NCBI RefSeq assembly: GCF_005818865.1
Contig: NZ_VBRY01000001.1
Coordinates: 348,591-412,590 of the forward strand
Reading direction: 5' to 3'
DNA length: 64,000 nucleotides
From: Mariprofundus erugo
GTDB taxonomy: Bacteria > Pseudomonadota > Zetaproteobacteria > Mariprofundales > Mariprofundaceae
Shown here: positions 26,331-33,539 of the stretch, one piece after another
How positions within the stretch are numbered: the stretch's first letter is position 1
How the letters are laid out: the number at the start of each line of letters is the position of its first letter
Notes under the pieces: generated by a model
Told to the model about the DNA's origin: nothing
Seen by the model: only the letters and a program-made list of their open reading frames with translations
Database searches by the model: none
Program-made: the position numbers and the translations under genes

Positions 26331-26833
26331 ACTCGATCATTGAGCCCCTTTCGAGATGCCATAATCGAAAGGGCTTTCAATGTGGTGTGGGTGAACTTGA
26401 TTACTTTCTGGGAAAAGTGGCAATGCAGCATGCCGACAAAGGCATATCACGGACTTTTGTGATGGTGCCGGAAGAGAACAGAACCATCATCATCGGGTTT
26501 TACACCCTGACGGTGTGTGAGGTTAAGTTTGACCAGTTTGCAAGCGATGACTCGAAACCGCTGCCGAAAATCCATCCCATTCCTGCCGCAAAACTAGTAA
26601 GGCTCGCTGTTGCCAGGGATTTTCGAGGTCAGCATTTTGGTACGAAATTATTGATTCATGCCATGGAGAGTTTTCTGCAAGCGCAGAGCGTGGTGGGTAT
26701 GTCCGCGCTATTCGTAAATGCCAAAGATGACCAGGCCGCATGTTTTTACCGTAAGTATGGATTTTCGCCATGTTCGGACGATCCGCTGTGCCTGTATTTG
26801 CCAACAGATACCATCAGACGGGCTTTCCAGTAA
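26327..26833 (+). CDS. GNAT-family toxin (TacT-like tRNA acetyltransferase)
   Basis: 168 residues with TTG start overlapping the antitoxin stop (TTGA), which ensures coupling. GNAT features: an N-terminal FQCGVGELDYFL typical of TacT/AtaT, GFYTLTVCEV, the acetyl-CoA loop VRLAVARDFRGQHFGTKLL (R/Q-x-x-G-x-G/F variant) at about 85-105, and CFYRKYGFSPC with the conserved Tyr near 145. Family members acetylate aminoacyl-tRNA and stop translation. The acetyl-CoA loop reads RGQHFG in place of the usual RGQGIG, a modest deviation. Seven bases after its stop the right duplication copy begins. Confidence 0.92.
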   Translation: MNSIIEPLSRCHNRKGFQCGVGELDYFLGKVAMQHADKGISRTFVMVPEENRTIIIGFYTLTVCEVKFDQFASDDSKPLPKIHPIPAAKLVRLAVARDFRGQHFGTKLLIHAMESFLQAQSVVGMSALFVNAKDDQAACFYRKYGFSPCSDDPLCLYLPTDTIRRAFQ

Positions 26834-26841
26834 AAAAGCCT

Positions 26842-27137
26842 GTGCCGGGGTCAGGTATGACATTTGGGTGTTTTGAGCGGAATGGTTGGCTTTGGCGCGC
26901 AAGCCAAGGGTCATATTCCCGGCGGGGAATGGGAACTGTGACTGGCATGATGGTGAAGGCCGGGGCGCTCAGATTCTTGGCCCCAGTCTTTTCAGGCCGG
27001 TCATCACCGTTGCCAGCTTATCTGTCACCTGTTGCAGCTTTTTCTCCAGCTGGGGCTCATGGTTTTTGCACGCCATTTCCAGCTGCAGCAGCGATTGATA
27101 CAGCTCATGCATGCCCAGGTTGCCGGCGACACCTTTG
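26842..27137. repeat. Segmental duplication, right copy (296 bp)
   Basis: Nearly identical to 25523-25818. This copy holds the true 3' end of the hybrid kinase gene (stop at 26969-26971, minus strand) plus 127 bases beyond it. Taken together, 25523-27137 is a 1319-bp unit followed by a 296-bp partial second unit. Confidence 0.95.
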
Positions 27138-29245
27138 AGCGAGTGGGCCACTTTTGCCGGGGCATCGGGGTCAATGCCATCCACTGCAGCACGGAAATCA
27201 GTCTCGAAACCGCCATATGTGTCACGGAATTTGATCAACAGCCTGCGATACAGTGCTTCCTTGTTCATGGCGATGTTAAGGCCGGCGGCAATGTCGATAC
27301 CGGGCAGGTTTGCCAGCTCGTTGTCGCTTGCCGGTTGGGTTGCCTCCACGTTTGCCGGTGTCGCCACATCAATCCACCTGGCCATGGTGTGCAGCATCTC
27401 ATCAACATCGATGGGCTTGGCAATATGGGCATTCATACCCGCAGCCAGTGCCTTCTCACGGTCTCCGGTCATGGTATTGGCCGTCATGGCCAGTACCGGT
27501 AGCGTGGCAAAGCGCTCCTGCTCACGAATTTTCCGGGTGGCTGTATAACCATCCATCACAGGCATCTGGCAATCCATGAGTACACAATCAAAGGTGCCGT
27601 GCTCAAGTCGTTTCAGCGCCTGCTCACCATTGTTGGCAAGGGTGACGCTGATACCGTGGCGGACAAGGATGTCCTCTGCCAGCTCCTGATTGATCTCGTT
27701 ATCCTCGACCAGCAGTACCCGTGCCCCGTGCAGTCTGGCGCTGTTCTGCGCATGGGAGGAGTGGCTGATATTGCGGTTCAGCGACAGCTGTTTGGATGGC
27801 TCACCCTGCTGCTTTTGGAAACGGGCGGTAAAGTGGAATGTGCTACCGATATGCTCCCGGCTCTCAACCCATATTTCACCTCCCATCATGCTGGTCAGTT
27901 GTTGGCAGATGACCAGGCCAAGACCGGTGCCGCCATACACCCTTGTGATGGAGCTGTCGGCCTGGGAGAAGGAACGGAAGAGATTTTGCTGTTGCTCATC
28001 GCTCATACCGATGCCTGTATCACTGACAGAGAAGTGCAGCATGACGTGATCCTGGCTCTGTTCGACCACATCCACGCTGATGGTGATGGCACCGCTGTGG
28101 GTGAATTTCACAGCATTGTTGCCGATATTGGCGAGAATCTGTCCGAGTCGCAGCTGATCCCCGATCAGGGCGGTAGGAAGATCATCCGGCTGCATTACGA
28201 TCAGCTTCAAGCCTTTCTCTTCAGCTTTGTATTCGATGAGATTTTTGACGCTGTCGAATACATCCTCCAGTCTGAAATCGGTATTTTCGAGGTTCAGTTT
28301 GCCCGCTTCGATTTTGGAAAAATCGAGAATATCATTGATGATACCGAGCAGGCCGATGGCCGATCGGTTGACCTTTTCAACGTAGTTGCGTTGTTTGACA
28401 TCGAGGTTGCTCTGCAATGCCAGTTGCGACATGCCGATAATGGCATTCATCGGGGTGCGAATCTCATGCGACATATTGGCCAGAAAGGTTGATTTGGCGA
28501 TATCTGCGGCCTTGACCTCTTTGTTGGCCTGAATCAGGGCTGCCTCGGTCTGTTTTCTCTCTTCAACCTCTCTGGAGAGAGAGAGGTTTAACTCCTCGGT
28601 TGCCCGCTGTTTGTCATGCAGGCTGGTCACGAGATTCTCGTTGACATAGCGGAGGGTAAGTGAGGTCATCAGGCTGTCATGCATGCGACGTGCAGAAGCC
28701 AGCAGAAAGGCAAGGAACACCAGTATCATAAACGTCAGCCCGTAGTTCATATTGCCACCGAGTTCTGATGTACGCAGCGCCAGTGCCAGCAGTGATGGCA
28801 GTGCCATGGCCCAAAAAGCAGGCGGGAATGTGGATAGTGTTGTGACGGAGCCGGCCATATAGCCGACAATGACGAGGGTTAACGTGGTTTGATAGCTGGC
28901 CTGATCCGGCAATAAAAAAAAGTATGCGGCCACGCCCCAGCCTGCTCCGATCAGGCCGGCAAGCAGGGCGTAGAGATGCGCCCATTTGTATAGCGTATGC
29001 TGTTGAGGTTGCTGTTTTGTGTACAGCAGGCTGAGCACAAACCGGCCGGCGGCAAAGGTGAGCATACAGGCAAGCCATGTATAGACGGTCTTTGCAGCAA
29101 TGATATCGAGCATAAAATAGGCAACAGCAACCGAACCGATCACCGCAGCAGCAGTAGATTGCACGGTGGATGCATAGAGCAACTGGATTGAATCTGAAAA
29201 CGCTCTGGAGTCATTGGCCGGGTCTTCTTTAACGTCTACGGTCAT
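26969..29245 (-). CDS. Hybrid sensor histidine kinase (HisKA-HATPase-REC-HPt)
   Basis: 758 residues from ATG 29245. Six membrane helices in residues 22-185 form the sensor, followed by a coiled coil (EEVERKQTEAAL-type) and the HisKA domain with phosphoacceptor His260 in NMSHEIRTPMN. The ATPase has NAVKFTHSG, DTGIGM and GGTGLGL; the receiver has VLLVEDNEIN and the phosphoacceptor Asp in VLMDCQMPVMDG near 575; the HPt has AHSLKGVAGN near 705. This is a full phosphorelay protein whose output regulator is not adjacent. It is divergent from a second hybrid kinase at 29686. Its last 55 codons are duplicated at 25650-25818. Confidence 0.93.
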   Translation of the reverse strand: MTVDVKEDPANDSRAFSDSIQLLYASTVQSTAAAVIGSVAVAYFMLDIIAAKTVYTWLACMLTFAAGRFVLSLLYTKQQPQQHTLYKWAHLYALLAGLIGAGWGVAAYFFLLPDQASYQTTLTLVIVGYMAGSVTTLSTFPPAFWAMALPSLLALALRTSELGGNMNYGLTFMILVFLAFLLASARRMHDSLMTSLTLRYVNENLVTSLHDKQRATEELNLSLSREVEERKQTEAALIQANKEVKAADIAKSTFLANMSHEIRTPMNAIIGMSQLALQSNLDVKQRNYVEKVNRSAIGLLGIINDILDFSKIEAGKLNLENTDFRLEDVFDSVKNLIEYKAEEKGLKLIVMQPDDLPTALIGDQLRLGQILANIGNNAVKFTHSGAITISVDVVEQSQDHVMLHFSVSDTGIGMSDEQQQNLFRSFSQADSSITRVYGGTGLGLVICQQLTSMMGGEIWVESREHIGSTFHFTARFQKQQGEPSKQLSLNRNISHSSHAQNSARLHGARVLLVEDNEINQELAEDILVRHGISVTLANNGEQALKRLEHGTFDCVLMDCQMPVMDGYTATRKIREQERFATLPVLAMTANTMTGDREKALAAGMNAHIAKPIDVDEMLHTMARWIDVATPANVEATQPASDNELANLPGIDIAAGLNIAMNKEALYRRLLIKFRDTYGGFETDFRAAVDGIDPDAPAKVAHSLKGVAGNLGMHELYQSLLQLEMACKNHEPQLEKKLQQVTDKLATVMTGLKRLGPRI

Positions 29246-29378
29246 GCGCCTGCCTTTTGTTGCCGATGTATACTGATCATCAATGTAGCAAGATTGGCTC
29301 CAAAAAGAACCACGTTTTTTCCCTGTTGTCGCCATGCATTCCTGCATGGGCGGGCAAATTTGGCGCATGCTTTTTCAA

Positions 29379-29600
29379 GGCGATGCTGATTTATTGCCCT
29401 CCGGGAAAAAATCAGTTCGCAAAGACAAAAGCGTGGTTTTGTCTTTGCTTACAAATCAGACGCTTTCGCGTCTGATTTGACTCGCCGCATCCTGCAGCTC
29501 ACCTGGCGGCGGCAGAGCCGTCCAATCCGGCTATCCTGCCGGATTGTGGCGTCCGTCCATGGCTCGCTCGGAAGCGCCGAATGAATCAGCGCTTCCCAAG
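29379..29600 (+). mobile_element. MITE-like intergenic element, family 1, copy A
   Basis: Fills half of the 440-base gap between the two kinases. It shares long blocks with 46777-47057: GATGCTGATT at the left end, AAATCAGTTCGCAAAGACAA, GCTTACAAATCA, CATCCTGCAGCTCACC, GCCGTCCAATCCGGCTAT, and AATCAGCGCT at the right end. The ends are weak inverted repeats around GCTGATT. It contains hairpins such as CAAATCAGACGC / GCGTCTGATTTG and no ORF. The flanks (29246-29378, 29601-29685) show nothing I can name. Confidence 0.75.
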
Positions 29601-29685
29601 GCGATGGTTGCGATGAGTAGCAGGCTTAAGGCACGGGCCTTGCTATGTGATTTATTGTGACCGGCTTTAATTTTCAGCATGACCG

Positions 29686-32370
29686 GTGGATACATCCGTG
29701 ATGGAGGTGCCGGTGGAGCGAATCAGGCAATTTCTGCAATCATCCAGTCAGAGCGATATCATTGCGCGCAAATTCTTTCTGGTGATTTCACTGTTTGTAC
29801 TGATTGTCGCCTCCCTGCTGGTGCTGGACCGGTTTCAGGCCTATGTGCTTGATTCGGTCAGGGCCTATGTGGCTGGCGAGGGGTTCTGGTCGAAAGGGCA
29901 GAAGGATGCTGTTTACCACCTTGTGCGTTATGCAGGTTCTGCGGATGAAAACGACTACCGGAAGTTTCTGGCGGGTATGGCCATTAACCAGGGCGACCGG
30001 CAGGCAAGGCTGGCTCTGCAGGCCGGTGAAGCGGATATCGCTGCCGCCCGTAAGGGCTTTCTGGGTGGTCAGAACCATCCGGATGATGTCGATCACCTCA
30101 TCTCCTTTTTTCTCCATTTTAGCGAAGTAGGCGATATGAAGCAGGCGATTGTCATCTGGACCGAGGCCGATGGCAAAATCGATCAGCTGATGGGGCTCGG
30201 CGAGCAGCTGCATCAGATATTGCAGGTGACGCCGCGCGATGCCGGGCGCATTGAAGTGCTGCTCGGGGACATTGATCATGTGCATGATGAAGTGGATGCA
30301 CTTGAGCGGAGGTTTTCGGCGACGCTTGGTCATGCTGCCCGCAAGATGGAGACGCTGACAGAGAGGTTGTTATTGATTGCGGCTCTGCTGTTGCTGATGA
30401 CTGGTATCAGCCTGTCATGGCAGGTTGTGCACGGCCTCAGACGTGCCCAGCAGGCACTTGAGGCAAGCGAATCGCGTTTTCGCCATGTCGTTGAATCCAA
30501 TATCATCGGTATCATGTTCTGGCATATGGATGGCACGATTTTCGATGCCAACGACGCATTTCTCGATATTGTCGGTTATTCCCGCACGGACCTTGAGCAG
30601 GGCCGGGTGAACTGGCATGGCCTGACTCCGGAGGAGGGCCGGGGGGAGGACGAGGCTGCGCTACAGGAACTATACGAACGGGGCAGCTGTACCCCCTATG
30701 AAAAGCAGTATCTGCATCGCGATGGTCATCGTCTTACCGCCTACCTGAGTGCTGCCCTGTTTACGGATTCGAAGGATGCCGGCGTCTGCTTTGTGCTCGA
30801 TATTAGCGAGCGTAAACGCGCCGAACAGGCTCAGAAACTGGCGGCCACGGTATTCAATGCGGCCCGAGAGGGGATTGTTGTCACTGACAGCAGCGCAGTC
30901 ATCAAGGCCGTGAATCCGGCCTTTACGATGGTGACCGGTTATACGCCGGAAGAGGTGATCGGTAAAAATCCGCATGTGCTCAGCTCCGGGCACCACGATG
31001 CGGCATTCTATGAGACGATGTGGAAGCGACTCAGGAGCCATGGTAACTGGAAGGGGGAGGTATGGAATCGCCGCAAGGACGGTGAAATCTATCAGGAGTG
31101 GCTATCCATCTCGGTGATCCGCGATGAGGCGGGAAAGGTAAGTGAATATGTCGGTGTGTTCAGCGATATTACCGAGCAGCGCAAGATGGAGGAGCAGGTT
31201 CGGCAGTCGCAGAAAATGGAGGCGATCGGGACACTGGTGGGTGGTATTGCGCATGATTTTAATAATACCCTGGCAGCGATGCAGGGTAATCTTTATCTGG
31301 CGCAGCGCTATAACGGTGACAATGTGCCGGTGACGACAAAGCTGGATGTGATTCAGGAGTTACTGAGTCATTCTGCAGAGATGGTGACGCAGCTGCTCAC
31401 TTTTGCCCGCAAAGGGATGGTGCAGATGGCAGAGCTGTCTCTCTCCGATCTGTTTATGAAGCTGGAGTGCCTGATCGGCTCGATTATTCCGGAAAACATT
31501 GAATTTGATATGCAGCTTTGTGAGAGGCGTCTATTTGTTCGCGGAGACGCGACCCAGTTGCAGCAGGTGATGCTCAACCTGTTGAATAATGCCCGCGATG
31601 CGATTGACGGGTGTGAGTTGCCGCAAATTCATTGTCGGCTTGACTACTGGCAGGCCGACCGGTCATTTATGCAGGCGCATCCGCAACTGGAAACGAATGA
31701 GCTGGGCCACATTACAGTCACCGACAATGGTTGTGGGATTGCCGAGCAGCAGTTGGCACACATCTTTGAGCCGTTTTATACGACCAAGGAGGTGGGTAAA
31801 GGTACCGGGCTTGGTATGGCCATGGTCTACGGTTCCATGCAGACGCATCATGGTGTTATTGAGGTGGAGAGCAGTGTGGGCCAGGGCACAACCGTGCATC
31901 TGTATCTGCCGCTGATTCAGGTTGTGGAACCGGTCAGGCGAACGAATATGCCGCTCCCCGATTCAGTACCCGGCAGCCAGCAATCTGCAACGATATTGCT
32001 GGTCGACGATAATGAGCATATCCGTAATTTCTGCTCCGAGGTGCTGTTGCAGCTGGGCTTTGAGGTGTTGCTTGCTGATGATGGTGAGGATGCCCTTGCC
32101 TGTTTTCAGCACCATCAGGCGGACGTTGATCTGGTCATCAGTGATATGGTGATGCCCCGCATGGGGGGATTCCAGACGGTGGAAAAGATGCGACTTCAAA
32201 GGCCCGATCTGCCGGTGATCTTCATGACCGGCTACGATCCGGAGCAGGTAGTGATTCCGGATGAACTGGCAGGGAACAGTGCAATGGTTTCCAAACCGTT
32301 TGATATGGACACATTTGCCCGGGTCGTTGATGCCATGCTTGCCGCCCGAGCGGAGAGCTCCGGGCAGTAA
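29686..32370 (+). CDS. Hybrid sensor histidine kinase with two PAS domains and receiver
   Basis: Up to 894 residues. The start is uncertain: GTG 29686, ATG 29701 or GTG 29713, the last having the best ribosome site (GGAGG, spacing 5). A membrane helix at about 28-47 and another near 225-245 bracket a helical periplasmic sensor. PAS 1 is near 265-375, PAS 2 near 385-505 (GIVVTDSSAVIKAVNPAF, YTPEEVIGKNP). The kinase core has GGIAHDFNNTLAAMQGN (NtrB-like phosphoacceptor His), NLLNNARDAI, DNGCGI and GKGTGLGMAMVYG. The receiver at about 770-885 has VDDNEHIRN and SDMVMPRMGG. The output partner is unknown. Confidence 0.92.
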   Translation: MDTSVMEVPVERIRQFLQSSSQSDIIARKFFLVISLFVLIVASLLVLDRFQAYVLDSVRAYVAGEGFWSKGQKDAVYHLVRYAGSADENDYRKFLAGMAINQGDRQARLALQAGEADIAAARKGFLGGQNHPDDVDHLISFFLHFSEVGDMKQAIVIWTEADGKIDQLMGLGEQLHQILQVTPRDAGRIEVLLGDIDHVHDEVDALERRFSATLGHAARKMETLTERLLLIAALLLLMTGISLSWQVVHGLRRAQQALEASESRFRHVVESNIIGIMFWHMDGTIFDANDAFLDIVGYSRTDLEQGRVNWHGLTPEEGRGEDEAALQELYERGSCTPYEKQYLHRDGHRLTAYLSAALFTDSKDAGVCFVLDISERKRAEQAQKLAATVFNAAREGIVVTDSSAVIKAVNPAFTMVTGYTPEEVIGKNPHVLSSGHHDAAFYETMWKRLRSHGNWKGEVWNRRKDGEIYQEWLSISVIRDEAGKVSEYVGVFSDITEQRKMEEQVRQSQKMEAIGTLVGGIAHDFNNTLAAMQGNLYLAQRYNGDNVPVTTKLDVIQELLSHSAEMVTQLLTFARKGMVQMAELSLSDLFMKLECLIGSIIPENIEFDMQLCERRLFVRGDATQLQQVMLNLLNNARDAIDGCELPQIHCRLDYWQADRSFMQAHPQLETNELGHITVTDNGCGIAEQQLAHIFEPFYTTKEVGKGTGLGMAMVYGSMQTHHGVIEVESSVGQGTTVHLYLPLIQVVEPVRRTNMPLPDSVPGSQQSATILLVDDNEHIRNFCSEVLLQLGFEVLLADDGEDALACFQHHQADVDLVISDMVMPRMGGFQTVEKMRLQRPDLPVIFMTGYDPEQVVIPDELAGNSAMVSKPFDMDTFARVVDAMLAARAESSGQ

Positions 32371-32535
32371 CGATCCGTCCCTGTTTTTGTCAGTGCCATA
32401 CGTCAGATTTTGCTTGTCCGGTTTAACTCGCTGCATCCTGCCGGATGGCGGGGGGGCGTTCCTCCGCACCCTTCCAATGGTTTTTTATCGGTAGCGAAGG
32501 TCGCATACTGCGCTGAAAACGGTTGGGAGTTGGGC

Positions 32536-33300
32536 ATGAACAAACCTGTAGTCGTGATTGGTATCGGTGAGATCGGATCTGTCTTTGCACGGGGTTTTAT
32601 GAAGCTGGGTTATCCGATTGTGCCGGTGACGCGTGAAATGGACCTGTCCATTGTAGCGGCTGAGGTGGTTGCGCCGGAGCTGGTGGTGGTGGCGGTCGCT
32701 GAAAAAGATCTGCAGGCCACACTGAAGCAGATTCCCGATGTATGGTGTGATCGTCTTGTGCTGTTGCAGAATGAGCTTCTGCCGCGTGACTGGCAGCCTT
32801 TTGGCTTTGACCATCCGACCGTCATCTCGGTCTGGTTTGAAAAGAAGAAAGGGATGGACTCGAAGGTGGTGATTGCCTCGCCCGCTTACGGGCCGCATGC
32901 CGCATTGTTGAAAGAGGTGTTGGCCACGCTCGATATTCCTGTGCGTGAACTGGGCAGTGAATCCGAGTTGTTGTTCGAGCTGGTATTGAAAAATCTCTAT
33001 ATCCTGACCACCAATATTGCCGGCCTTGAGTGCGGTGGCAATGTGCGTGACCTGTGGTTTGAACATAATGATCTGGCCTGCGACGTGGCAGATGATGTGC
33101 TGGATATTCAGGAGTCTCTGATTGGTCGGAAACTTGATCGCAGGGCGTTGATGGAGGGGCTGCTGGCAGCGTTTGATGGCGATCCGGATCATGGTTGTAT
33201 GGGGCGCTCCGCACCCGCGCGGTTGCAGCGTGCGCTGGCCATTGCCGCAGAGACAGGGGTTTCGGTACCTGTACTGCAGCGCATTTCCCGGCGTGGCTGA
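32536..33300 (+). CDS. NAD(P)-binding Rossmann-fold oxidoreductase-like protein
   Basis: 254 residues from ATG 32536, preceded by GGGAG. The N-terminus VVVIGIGEIGSVFARGFMKLG gives the GxGxxG nucleotide loop (residues 8-13, GIGEIG), and LVVVAVAEKDLQATL follows; the second half is helical and resembles the C-terminal domain of ketopantoate reductase and 6-phosphogluconate-dehydrogenase-like enzymes. It does not carry the full PanE signature, so the substrate is not predictable. It stands alone, flanked on both sides by fragments of the family 1 intergenic element. Confidence 0.7.
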   Translation: MNKPVVVIGIGEIGSVFARGFMKLGYPIVPVTREMDLSIVAAEVVAPELVVVAVAEKDLQATLKQIPDVWCDRLVLLQNELLPRDWQPFGFDHPTVISVWFEKKKGMDSKVVIASPAYGPHAALLKEVLATLDIPVRELGSESELLFELVLKNLYILTTNIAGLECGGNVRDLWFEHNDLACDVADDVLDIQESLIGRKLDRRALMEGLLAAFDGDPDHGCMGRSAPARLQRALAIAAETGVSVPVLQRISRRG

Positions 33301-33475
33301 GCGCTGTAATCTGTTGTTCCGGGCGATGCTGATGATTGTCATCGATGCAAAACATCTGCCAGCCAGCCACTGCCGCACTTGATGTGATCTGTTGCATCGC
33401 GTGCGCGGCGGTGGCAAAGAAAGCAGTCGCAGCCGGCGTCCTGCCCGATTGTGGCGTGATCGATGCAGGCTGTAG

Positions 33476-33539
33476 TGACAGCATGCATGTGATGTGGCGT
33501 GCTTTCCGGCTATAATCTGCCCATGTTGACAGCATGCAT
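33476..33539 (+). promoter_or_regulatory. Candidate promoter with -10 TATAAT and flanking 13-bp direct repeats
   Basis: TATAAT at 33511-33516 ends 6 bases before ATG 33523, so transcription would begin at or next to the start codon. TGACAGCATGCAT occurs at 33476-33488 and again at 33527-33539. No good -35 hexamer is visible 17 bases upstream, so an activator or a different sigma factor would be needed. Confidence 0.35.
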
